This document shows, one piece after another, positions 54,343 through 62,630 of a stretch of DNA of 64,000 nucleotides. The notes under the pieces are model-generated. The model was not told where the DNA came from. It did no database searches and saw nothing but the letters and a program-made list of their open reading frames with translations. The first letter of the stretch is position 1. Every line of letters begins with the position of its first letter. The translations under genes were made by a program, and so were the position numbers. The stretch comes from Parasedimentitalea huanghaiensis (GTDB lineage Bacteria; Pseudomonadota; Alphaproteobacteria; Rhodobacterales; Rhodobacteraceae): assembly GCF_009753675.1 (NCBI RefSeq), contig NZ_WQLV01000019.1, positions 1-64,000 on the forward strand, read 5' to 3'.

Positions 54343-55833
54343 ATGGCTAAGCAAAAGAAAGCCCCACGCCCCAAGGCCCAGACGCCCAAGGGGTTCCGCG
54401 ATTATTTCGGCGCCGAGGTCACTCAGCGCACCGAGATGCTGCATGCGATTGCCGGGGTCTATCATCGCTATGGGTTTGAAGCGCTGGAAAGTGCCGCTGT
54501 TGAGACGGTCGAGGCGCTGGGCAAGTTCCTGCCTGACGTTGATCGTCCGAACGAGGGTGTGTTTGCCTGGCAAGAGTTTGACGAAAAAGAGAACGGCGAT
54601 TGGATGGCGTTGCGCTATGACCTGACGGCGCCATTGGCACGGGTCTATGCCCAACACCGCAATGACCTGCCGACACCCTATCGCCGTTTTGCAATGGGGC
54701 CGGTGTGGCGTAATGAAAAGCCGGGACCAGGGCGCTATCGCCAGTTCTATCAGTGTGATGCGGATACTGTCGGCACCGCGTCGATGGCGGCAGATGCCGA
54801 GATCTGCATGATGCTATCGGATACGTTGGAAACCGTCGGCATACCTCGCGGCGACTATCTGGTGCGTATCAACAACCGTAAAGTTCTGAACGGTGTGCTG
54901 GAGGCCATGGGCCTAGCGGCGGATGATCCTAAGCGTGACGACGTGCTGCGGACCATCGACAAGTTCGACAAGGTGGGCGAAGCCGGTGTGCGGCAACTGT
55001 TGACCAAGGGGCGGCTGGATGCTTCGGGGGCCTATATCGACGGTGTTGGTCTGTCCGATGAACAAGCTGCACCGGTGCTGGCTTTCTTGACCTCAAAGGC
55101 GACTGATGCAGCTGGCACGCTGGATAATCTGCGGTCTGCGGTTGGCGAAAGTAAGGTGGGTGCCGAAGGCATTGCCGAGCTGGAACAGATCGGTGAATTG
55201 CTGGCTGCCGGTGGCTATGGTCCGGACCGGATTGAGATTGATCCATCCGTTGTACGTGGTCTGGGTTATTACACTGGCCCGGTCTACGAGGCTGAGCTGA
55301 CCTTTGAAATTCTAGACGACAAGGGGCGCAAGCGGCAGTTTGGGTCTGTTGCCGGCGGTGGACGCTATGACGACCTGGTCAAACGCTTCACCGGGCAAGA
55401 AGTGCCTGCCACTGGATTGTCCATTGGCGTGGATCGTCTGTTGGCGGCGCTGCGCGAGAAGGGTCGGATTACCGCCGATCCTAAGGGGCCGGTTGTGGTC
55501 ACTGTGATGGATAAGAAACGCATGGCGGACTATCAGGCCATGGTGGCCGAGCTGCGCAATGCGGGCATCCGGGCCGAAGTTTATCTGGGCAACCCCAAGA
55601 ACTTTGGCAACCAGCTGAAATATGCAGACAAGCGGAACTCGCCCATCGCCATTATCGAAGGTGGCGACGAGAAGGAAAAGGGCGTGGTGCAGATCAAGGA
55701 CCTGATCCTTGGTGCCAAAATTGCCGAAAGTGCAACGCTGGAAGAATGGAAAGAGCGCCCCAGCCAGTTTGAAGTCCCGCGCGACCAACTGGTTGCTAAG
55801 GTACGTGAAATTCTGGATGGGCAGGATCAGTAA
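54343..55833 (+). CDS. hisS: Histidine-tRNA ligase
   Basis: Charges tRNA-His. Class II synthetase of 496 aa with a lysine-rich start ([20 protein letters not shown]). Motif 2 is [20 protein letters not shown], the His-specific motif is [14 protein letters not shown]-like, motif 3 is [11 protein letters not shown], and the anticodon-binding domain begins at about 395. AAAGGG precedes the ATG at 54343; the frame upstream to 54247 is not needed. First gene of hisS-hisZ-hisG; the stop overlaps the hisZ start (TAATG). Confidence 0.96.
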   Translation: MAKQKKAPRPKAQTPKGFRDYFGAEVTQRTEMLHAIAGVYHRYGFEALESAAVETVEALGKFLPDVDRPNEGVFAWQEFDEKENGDWMALRYDLTAPLARVYAQHRNDLPTPYRRFAMGPVWRNEKPGPGRYRQFYQCDADTVGTASMAADAEICMMLSDTLETVGIPRGDYLVRINNRKVLNGVLEAMGLAADDPKRDDVLRTIDKFDKVGEAGVRQLLTKGRLDASGAYIDGVGLSDEQAAPVLAFLTSKATDAAGTLDNLRSAVGESKVGAEGIAELEQIGELLAAGGYGPDRIEIDPSVVRGLGYYTGPVYEAELTFEILDDKGRKRQFGSVAGGGRYDDLVKRFTGQEVPATGLSIGVDRLLAALREKGRITADPKGPVVVTVMDKKRMADYQAMVAELRNAGIRAEVYLGNPKNFGNQLKYADKRNSPIAIIEGGDEKEKGVVQIKDLILGAKIAESATLEEWKERPSQFEVPRDQLVAKVREILDGQDQ

Positions 55834-56921
55834 TGCCAAATCGTTCTGATATTCAGGCCCGCGCCGCCCGGCTGCGCGTGAGTTTTGAAGCTGCAGGGGG
55901 GCTGGTGGTTGATCCGCCCCTGTTGCAACCGGCTGGTACTTTGCTGGACCTATATGGCGAGGATATTCGTGCTCGTGCCTATGTGACCACTGATGCGCTG
56001 CGCGGTGAGCAGATGCTGCGCCCGGATTTCACGGTCCCTGTTGTGCAGATGCATATGCGCGACGGTGCCGAACCAGCACGTTATACCTACTCGGGTGAAG
56101 TGTTCCGGCGTCAGGAATTAGATCCAGATCGGATGAATGAATATGTTCAGGTTGGGTACGAGATCTTTGATCGCGACAATCCGGCCTCGGCGGATGCCGA
56201 AGTGTTTGCGATGATTGCATTGCAGGTTCGAGGTTTGAACCTGCGGGCAGCCACCGGCGACATCGGTATATTGATGGCTGCTGTGCAGGGATTGAACACT
56301 ACAGACCGACGCAAGGCCGCACTGATGCGCCATATCTGGAGACCACGCCGGTTTCGTGCCTTGCTGGACCGTTTCTCAGGTCGGGTCGAGCTGCCCGAGA
56401 GCCGCAAAAAACTATTGTCGACGGAAGGACCGTTGACAGGAACGTCGGTTGAAATCGGCAAGCGTAGCCGGGCTGAGATTGATGCGCGGGTTGAAGCCTT
56501 GCGCGAAGATGCGACAGTCGCGCCAATTTCCGAGAATGAAATGCTGGCGCTTGAGGCCCTGATGGCGGTGCGCGAAACTGTGCCCTATGCGTTGGAGCAG
56601 CTGCGCGATATCGCTGTTGACCTGCCCGCGATCACCCCAGCGCTGGATCGACTGGAAGCCCGCGCTGCGGCCTTAGCTGCGCGCGGTGTGTCAGTTGAAA
56701 ACCTTGACTTTGAAGTCTCCTTTGGCCGGACTTCGATGGAATACTACGACGGGTTTGTCTTTGGGTTTTATGCCGAGGCACGCCCTGACTTGCCTCCTAT
56801 TGCCAGTGGTGGCCGCTATGATGCGCTGACCCGACAGCTCGGGCAGGGGGCCGAAATCCCTGCTGTCGGTGGCGTGTTGCGCCCGGATTTGATCCTGATG
56901 TTAGAGGAGGCACAGTCATGA
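55833..56921 (+). CDS. hisZ: ATP phosphoribosyltransferase regulatory subunit
   Basis: A 362-aa HisRS-like protein without aminoacylation activity that forms a complex with short HisG. It has class II-like segments (FTVPVVQMHMRDGAEPARYTYSGEVFRRQ; GGRYDALTRQLG) but lacks the synthetase anticodon domain. Starts on the last base of the hisS stop region and ends 4 bases into hisG. Confidence 0.95.
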   Translation: MPNRSDIQARAARLRVSFEAAGGLVVDPPLLQPAGTLLDLYGEDIRARAYVTTDALRGEQMLRPDFTVPVVQMHMRDGAEPARYTYSGEVFRRQELDPDRMNEYVQVGYEIFDRDNPASADAEVFAMIALQVRGLNLRAATGDIGILMAAVQGLNTTDRRKAALMRHIWRPRRFRALLDRFSGRVELPESRKKLLSTEGPLTGTSVEIGKRSRAEIDARVEALREDATVAPISENEMLALEALMAVRETVPYALEQLRDIAVDLPAITPALDRLEARAAALAARGVSVENLDFEVSFGRTSMEYYDGFVFGFYAEARPDLPPIASGGRYDALTRQLGQGAEIPAVGGVLRPDLILMLEEAQS

Positions 56922-57616
56922 GCCTCAAACTGGGTGTGCCGTCCAAGGGACGGCTGATGGAAAAAACTTTCAAATGGTTTGAAAAGCGCGGTGTGACCCT
57001 GTCGCGCAGCGCTTCGGACCGGGAATATGCCGGTCGGGTCGACGGCGTTGATGGTGTTGATCTGGTACTGCTGTCTGCGGGTGAAATCCCGCGTGAATTG
57101 GCGGCGGGGCGTATTCATCTTGGTGTCACGGGAACGGATCTTGTGCACGAAAAACTGCCGCGGTGGGAACAGCAGGTCGAACAGGTCGAACCAATGGGCT
57201 TTGGACAGGCCGATCTGATCCTCGCGGTGCCGCAGTCCTGGGTGGATGTGGATACGGTGGATGATCTCGATGCGGTGGCTTCAGCGTTTCGGGCGCGGCA
57301 CGGGCACCGGTTGCGGATCGCGACAAAATACCATCGATTGGTGCGGGAATTCCTCACCGACGGTGGTGTGGCTGATTACCAGTTGGTTGATAGCCAGGGG
57401 GCTACCGAAGGCACGGTCAAGAATGAGACTGCTGAAATGGTCGCGGATATCACCTCAACCGGAGAAACCCTGCGGGCCAACCACCTGAAGATCCTGAGCG
57501 ACGGACCGGTGCTGAAGTCGCAGGCCACCCTGTGGCGCAGCCGGTCGGTTGTGATGACCGACAAAGAAAAGGCTGCGCTGAAGCAGATGTTGGCGCTTTT
57601 GCGCGGCGAATCCTAA
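56918..57616 (+). CDS. hisG: ATP phosphoribosyltransferase, short form
   Basis: First enzyme of histidine synthesis, 232 aa. The short form lacks the C-terminal ACT-like domain and needs HisZ for activity and feedback by histidine, which fits the adjacent gene. Start block SLKLGVPSKGRLMEKT and VTGTDLVHEKLP are present; the phosphate loop is around DGGVADYQLVDSQGATEGTVKN. ATGA overlap with hisZ. Confidence 0.96.
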   Translation: MSLKLGVPSKGRLMEKTFKWFEKRGVTLSRSASDREYAGRVDGVDGVDLVLLSAGEIPRELAAGRIHLGVTGTDLVHEKLPRWEQQVEQVEPMGFGQADLILAVPQSWVDVDTVDDLDAVASAFRARHGHRLRIATKYHRLVREFLTDGGVADYQLVDSQGATEGTVKNETAEMVADITSTGETLRANHLKILSDGPVLKSQATLWRSRSVVMTDKEKAALKQMLALLRGES

Positions 57617-57628
57617 GGTTAGATTTAA

Positions 57629-57664
57629 TGGCGTTGCCGGAGGTTTCCCGGTTCGGTAACGCCA
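57629..57664. terminator. Stem-loop between hisG and the DUF1489 gene
   Basis: An 11-bp stem with one G-T pair (57629-57639 with 57654-57664) lies between the two converging stops. No long T-run on either side. Confidence 0.6.
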
Positions 57665-57668
57665 CTCT

Positions 57669-58100
57669 CTATAGCACACCAATTTCAGCTAACGCCTGGT
57701 TCAATTCGGGCGGTAGGCTATCCTCGGCGCTGGCCCCTTCACGCAAGTCAGGGGGGCTGTCCTCTGGTTTGAGGTAGCGCCAGCCTTGAAAGGGGCGGCG
57801 CAGGGCGCTTTGGGTGCGGTGAATTTCTGGGTCCAGCACAAAGGCGCAGCGCCGAATGCCGTCTTCACCAATCACCTCATCAAATCGCAGGATACGCTGA
57901 CGGCACTGAATGGCGCCTTTGATCACCCAATAAATGGACCCACCTGCGACGATTTCAACCTCGCGCTTGGGCCACATGCGGGTAACATGACGTGGCAAAT
58001 CATCCGGGGATTGCGCGCGCCGCATTTCCTGCCACGCGGTCAAAGTTTCTACACTTTCTGACCCGACCGAAAGCTTGATTAGATTGATAGTGTTATCCAC
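57669..58100 (-). CDS. DUF1489 family protein
   Basis: A 143-residue alphaproteobacterial orphan. Typical start NLIKLSVGSESVETLTAWQ and segment GGSIYWVIKGAIQCRQRIL. The function is unknown. The start is GTG at 58100 with GGGGA upstream. Divergent from nrdJ. Confidence 0.85.
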   Translation of the reverse strand: MDNTINLIKLSVGSESVETLTAWQEMRRAQSPDDLPRHVTRMWPKREVEIVAGGSIYWVIKGAIQCRQRILRFDEVIGEDGIRRCAFVLDPEIHRTQSALRRPFQGWRYLKPEDSPPDLREGASAEDSLPPELNQALAEIGVL

Positions 58101-58131
58101 AGGTCATCCCCAGAGTCGTCCCCAAATCGTC

Positions 58132-58178
58132 CGTATATTGTAGTCACTCCCTTGGGGGAAACAAGGTATTGTGGTACA
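58132..58178 (+). promoter_or_regulatory. Two candidate NrdR boxes upstream of nrdJ
   Basis: TATATTGTAG (58134-58143) and GTATTGTGG (58166-58174) share the core TATTGT of the NrdR consensus, with their cores exactly 31 bases apart, the three-turn spacing usual for NrdR box pairs. The left halves of both boxes are poor matches. Confidence 0.4.
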
Positions 58179-58276
58179 CTCCTCAGGAAAATGCGCCGCA
58201 GTCGTCGATTCCAAGTTGAGACATGGGCCTTGCCTGTGTATCGAGATCGTTCCTCAAGCCTAAAGGGATTCGCTAA

Positions 58277-60562
58277 ATGAGCCGCTTTGCTGCCCCCATC
58301 GCCGCACAAATCTGGGATATGAAATACCGTTTCAAAGAAGCAGACGGTACGCCCATTGATACCACAGTTGAAGACAGCTGGCGGCGGATCGCCCGCGACC
58401 TGGCTAAGGTGGAAAAAGACCCAGCGGCTTGGGAAAATACGTTTTATGCGGCGCTGGATGATTTCAAATATCTACCAGCTGGGCGGATCACTGCCGGTGC
58501 CGGTACTGCGCGTCAAGTGACCCTGTTCAATTGCTTTGTCATGGGTACCGTACCGGACAGCATGTCGGGCATCTTTGAAATGTTGAAAGAAGCGGCGCTG
58601 ACCATGCAGCAGGGCGGCGGGATCGGTTACGATTTCTCAACCATTCGACCCCGTGGCGCGGATGTCAAAGGTGTCGCGGCTGATGCCTCGGGTCCGCTGT
58701 CATTTATGGATGTCTGGGATGCAATGTGCCGCACCATTATGTCGGCGGGCTCACGCCGGGGCGCGATGATGGCGACCATGCGCTGCGATCACCCGGATAT
58801 CGAAGATTTCATCACTGCCAAGTCTGACTCGGCCCGCCTGCGTATGTTCAACATGTCGGTGCTGATTACTGATGATTTCATGGATGCAGTCAAGGCAGAT
58901 GGCTCGTTTGAGCTGCAGTTTGGCGGTAAAGTCTATCAAACCGTTCAGGCGCGTGATCTGTGGAACAAGATCATGCAGGCAACCTATGACTATGCCGAGC
59001 CGGGTGTGATCTTTATTGATCGTATCAACAAGGCCAACAACCTGTCTTATGTTGAAAAGATTGCCGCCACCAATCCCTGTGGTGAGCAGCCACTGCCACC
59101 TTATGGTGCTTGCCTGCTGGGCTCGATTAATATGGCCCGCCTTGTGGCCAATCCGTTTGAGACAAATGCTGCGATGGACGAAGTCGCCATGCAAGAGCTG
59201 GTCACCACCGCCGTGCGGATGATGGACAACGTGGTGGATGCGTCAAAGTTTCCACTACCCGAACAGCAGGCCGAGGCCCTGGCCAAGCGCCGGATTGGGC
59301 TGGGTGTGACTGGTCTGGCTGATGCATTGCTGATGCTGGGCCTACGCTATGGATCAGACGAAGCGGCGCGTCAGACGGAAACTTGGTTCAAAGCAATCGC
59401 CCGCGCCGCCTATCTGGCGTCAGTGGACTTGGCCAAAGAAAAAGGTCCGTTCCCACTGTTTGATGCCGAGGCCTATCTGGCGTCGGGCAATATGATGAAC
59501 ATGGACGACGATGTACGTGACGCCATTCGCGAACATGGCATCCGCAACGCACTGCTGACCTCGATTGCCCCCACCGGCACAATTTCACTGTACGCAGGCA
59601 ACGTATCCTCGGGCATCGAGCCTGTGTTTGCCTATGCCTATACCCGCAAGGTTCTGCAAAAAGACGGCAGCCGTACGGAAGAGGAAGTGGTGGATTACGC
59701 GGTGCAGATGTACCGTGAGAAATACGGCGCAGACGCCAAATTGCCAGGCTATTTTGTTAACGCCCAGACGCTGGCCCCTGCAGATCACGTCAAGATGCAG
59801 GCTGCGGCTCAGAAATGGATCGACAGTTCGATTTCTAAAACCATCAACTGCCCCGAAGACATCAGCTTTGATGAATTCAAAGAGGTCTACATGCAGGCCT
59901 GGGATCAGGGCTGTAAGGGCTGTACCACCTATCGTCCAAATGATGTGACGGGGTCGGTTCTGACCGTTTCGGAAAGCTCCGAAAAAGCCCCAGGTGAAAC
60001 TGCCGATGCGCCACATGAAAGTGACAGCGCCGAGGTCGTTTATATGTCCGAACCTCTGGACCGTCCGCAAAGCCTGGAGGGGCATACCTACAAGCTGAAA
60101 TGGCCGGATTCCGAGCACGCAATTTACCTGACCATTAACGATATTCTGTTGAATGGGCATCGTCGCCCGTTTGAGGTCTTCATCAACTCCAAAAACATGG
60201 AGCACTATGCCTGGACACTGGCGTTAACCCGAATGATTTCGGCTGTGTTCCGTCGCGGTGGCGATGTGTCCTTTGTGGTCGAAGAGCTGAAAGCGGTGTT
60301 TGATCCGCGCGGTGGCGCCTGGGTTCAGGGCAAATACATTCCGTCGATCCTGGCGGCCATTGGTGGCGTGATTGAGACCCATATGATCAACACTGGCTTT
60401 ATCGAAGGGGAAGGTATGGGGCTAAAAGCCGATCCTACCGCCGAGGTGGTCAACCTGGGTGCACCGCGTGGCAAAGCCTGCCCTAGCTGTGGCCAGTTTG
60501 ACATGCAAATGGTCGAAGGCTGTATGACCTGTCGAAGCTGTGGCCATTCCAAATGTGGCTAG
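58277..60562 (+). CDS. nrdJ: Adenosylcobalamin-dependent ribonucleotide reductase (class II)
   Basis: Makes deoxyribonucleotides with vitamin B12 as radical source, with or without oxygen. 761 aa. C86 in LFNCFVMG is one redox cysteine of the active site; N266, C268 and E270 in TNPCGEQPLPP are the radical-site residues. The loop GGGIGYDFSTIRPRG is conserved. A TSCPD-type domain lies near the end (YKLKWPDSEH), and the C-terminus is a zinc-ribbon with CPSCG and CRSCGHSKCG that takes up reducing power. No activity cone at the N-terminus. Candidate NrdR boxes precede it. Confidence 0.95.
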   Translation: MSRFAAPIAAQIWDMKYRFKEADGTPIDTTVEDSWRRIARDLAKVEKDPAAWENTFYAALDDFKYLPAGRITAGAGTARQVTLFNCFVMGTVPDSMSGIFEMLKEAALTMQQGGGIGYDFSTIRPRGADVKGVAADASGPLSFMDVWDAMCRTIMSAGSRRGAMMATMRCDHPDIEDFITAKSDSARLRMFNMSVLITDDFMDAVKADGSFELQFGGKVYQTVQARDLWNKIMQATYDYAEPGVIFIDRINKANNLSYVEKIAATNPCGEQPLPPYGACLLGSINMARLVANPFETNAAMDEVAMQELVTTAVRMMDNVVDASKFPLPEQQAEALAKRRIGLGVTGLADALLMLGLRYGSDEAARQTETWFKAIARAAYLASVDLAKEKGPFPLFDAEAYLASGNMMNMDDDVRDAIREHGIRNALLTSIAPTGTISLYAGNVSSGIEPVFAYAYTRKVLQKDGSRTEEEVVDYAVQMYREKYGADAKLPGYFVNAQTLAPADHVKMQAAAQKWIDSSISKTINCPEDISFDEFKEVYMQAWDQGCKGCTTYRPNDVTGSVLTVSESSEKAPGETADAPHESDSAEVVYMSEPLDRPQSLEGHTYKLKWPDSEHAIYLTINDILLNGHRRPFEVFINSKNMEHYAWTLALTRMISAVFRRGGDVSFVVEELKAVFDPRGGAWVQGKYIPSILAAIGGVIETHMINTGFIEGEGMGLKADPTAEVVNLGAPRGKACPSCGQFDMQMVEGCMTCRSCGHSKCG

Positions 60563-60900
60563 TTTCGCGCTAACCGGTACACTGTTAAACCATGCATATA
60601 TTGTCCAAATGGGTGAGTTAAGCCAGTTTTTACCGGCATAAAACGCCCAAAATTTCGCGAACCCTTGTTTTACTGGGGTTCGCGAACATCGCGAAACAGT
60701 GTTTTGCGAGAGCGCATTACCCTTAGTGCCAATCCTGCTGACCTTGACTGAATTTTGGTTTCGATCAATCTTTCTGCATGGATTCGAATAAGCTCATATC
60801 AATCATAGACGCCGTTTCTACTCGCTGAACGACCAGCTCAGCTGGTTGGTAATCCAATATCTGGATGCGTAGCATTCGAACCCACTTCGGGAGAACCAGA
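60563..60900. other. Intergenic region after nrdJ
   Basis: 338 bases without a gene. It holds the TTCGCGAA hairpins described separately. Composition becomes AT-richer from here to the right edge. Confidence 0.5.
60654..60709. terminator. TTCGCGAA repeats forming two hairpins after nrdJ
   Basis: TTCGCGAACCC (60654-60664) pairs with GGGTTCGCGAA (60676-60686) as a perfect 11-bp stem, followed by a second near-perfect stem (60689-60697 with 60701-60709). The octamer TTCGCGAA occurs twice, 25 bases apart, and a third near copy ATCGCGAA follows. A terminator or a protein-binding array are both possible. Confidence 0.5.
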
Positions 60901-61167
60901 ATGACATCAGTAAACAATACAGATGTCGAAGTAGACAATGAGCAGTTTCTGAAGCTCTGTGATCGCTTATCTGCCTACTTGCTCGAAACACGAAAACGAA
61001 ATCTGGCGCGTGCTCTTATGGGAGATGATGAATTTTCTAACGGTATGGTTGGAGAAGACTTTACTAGCTTTGAACAGGATCTTACCCGTGGACTGCAACT
61101 GACGCCTTATGATCAGTTGCGAATTCAGTCACGTGTTCGGAACATCCTAAGACCGTCAAATTCTTGA
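60901..61167 (+). CDS. Small protein of unknown function
   Basis: An 88-residue acidic/basic mixed helical protein (VDNEQFLKLCDRLSAYLLETRKRN). GGGAGA lies 6 bases before the ATG at 60901, which supports expression. I do not recognise a family. Confidence 0.55.
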   Translation: MTSVNNTDVEVDNEQFLKLCDRLSAYLLETRKRNLARALMGDDEFSNGMVGEDFTSFEQDLTRGLQLTPYDQLRIQSRVRNILRPSNS

Positions 61168-61553
61168 TCCGTTTGTCAAGAAAGGTGGGCCACCAACTTT
61201 CGTAGATAAACTTTGACCAATCAAGTTTCTTAGCGACCAGAACTCTTTCATGGCGAATAGTCCAGAACACCCTGTTCATCGTGTTGCCCTATCATCCACC
61301 TTGTAGCTGGCAGAAATGGGTCATTGTCGGCCCAAGGCCGAGTGTTCGTTTCGACCGTCTGGTGCTCGACGCGGCACTTCAGTACAAAGGTTCGCTATGA
61401 GCTTGGGAGCTGCCATTACACGCATTCTATATCAAAGGCAGGAGTGCGCAGAAAACGGGATGCAAAATTTGATCAGCTTCCGTTAGGCCAAATCTCAGAT
61501 ATCCGTAGCGAAGGTCTCTTTTAGATCGGGCGAAACATTCACACGCTTCGTCT
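61168..61553. other. Gene-free gap in the right-hand accessory region
   Basis: 386 bases with only short, unsupported frames. I see no repeat or terminator of note; it may contain decayed coding sequence. Confidence 0.4.
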
Positions 61554-62219
61554 TCATCGCTTTTTTGCGAGATACTCGAACTCTGTTTTTCCTGCTTTTA
61601 TCGCCAGCTGCACCCAATCATTTTCCAGGTCAGGAATCTCGACTTTTTCTACGGTTACTTCAATTAAGCGCGTTGTATACTTGAGTGACTTTACCACTGT
61701 CTCGCCGAGGAAATTCAGGAAACGATCCTGATCTGGTGGGTAGTTCAGATCCGTCTCCCCTTCAAAAATCTTGTGGCCAGAGGATGGATCTGTGTAAGTA
61801 TTTATTACAGTTTCAAGTACCCACCAAGACAGCAACAATGGTTGTCCAGATTCCTCTTTTCCCAGAGTAGTATAAGCATGCGGTTGCCACTCAAATGTCT
61901 TGGCGGTTAGATCTGGGACAAGATGGCCGACATACTTATTCCGGATATATTTGAAGAACTCGAATGCCTTGGAAAGTTCACTGTGCATTGTAGCGAGTTC
62001 AGGATGATCTTTGTAGAGCGTTCTCGAGATACCAGCGACATCAGCGACATTGGCGATCTCCAGCATGATATAGCGGAATAGTATTTGCCGCAGGCTGTGG
62101 GCCTCGATTGCTGCGTCAAGCCCTTCCTTGTCGAAGCCGACATTGTTTGCAGCGTTATGCGCTGTCTGTAATCCGTGTTGTGCTAACATCGCCGCAGAGC
62201 AAATATGTCGATAGTCCAT
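61554..62219 (-). CDS. HEPN-like helical protein of unknown function
   Basis: A 221-residue, mainly helical protein. The segment FFKYIRNKYVGHL has R93-N94-x4-H99, the R(N/D/H)x4H pattern of HEPN-fold ribonucleases and related proteins. A conserved basic C-terminus follows. It is leftward, like the zinc-hook ATPase gene upstream, but separated by 411 bases. HEPN proteins often act as toxins or effectors in conflict systems; that role is inference here. Confidence 0.6.
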   Translation of the reverse strand: MDYRHICSAAMLAQHGLQTAHNAANNVGFDKEGLDAAIEAHSLRQILFRYIMLEIANVADVAGISRTLYKDHPELATMHSELSKAFEFFKYIRNKYVGHLVPDLTAKTFEWQPHAYTTLGKEESGQPLLLSWWVLETVINTYTDPSSGHKIFEGETDLNYPPDQDRFLNFLGETVVKSLKYTTRLIEVTVEKVEIPDLENDWVQLAIKAGKTEFEYLAKKR

Positions 62220-62630
62220 TGTTCGTGATCATCTCAAGTTTATGCTCCGTAAGCAGGAACCTCTATTTTAATACATACAATCAAATATTTAATGTCAACT
62301 TGAACCACCGCATGTAAACTCGAAGAAGGCAATATAGCTACACGCCCTGTCCAACAGTCGGATTTGCGACATTGGGTGAATCTGGGGCGCTCTGACGTAG
62401 TTCATGTTCCCGAACATGCCACGGAATCTACTGACCGCTGCGATGACGGGCCGCGTCGCAGCATTGCAAGTTCGGGGCGACTGACCTGTATGGGCCGTTC
62501 GCTACATTTTTGAGTGAGTGAAATGGCCCAATTGCTGCACCATGCACATTTCGACTAGAAGGGTGGCAAGCAGATATTTGCTGCAAGTGCAAAGGGTGTT
62601 GTTTCAAACCGCCGAAGCGGACCTTGGAGT
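62220..62630. other. Gap between the HEPN-like and ATPase genes
   Basis: 411 bases with no convincing gene on either strand. No insertion sequence ends, direct repeats or tRNA-like attachment site could be recognised. Confidence 0.4.

Noticed and set aside
60870-60905. GGTTCGAAT T-loop-like word on the minus strand
   Set aside because: The T-stem does not pair and no cloverleaf can be drawn.
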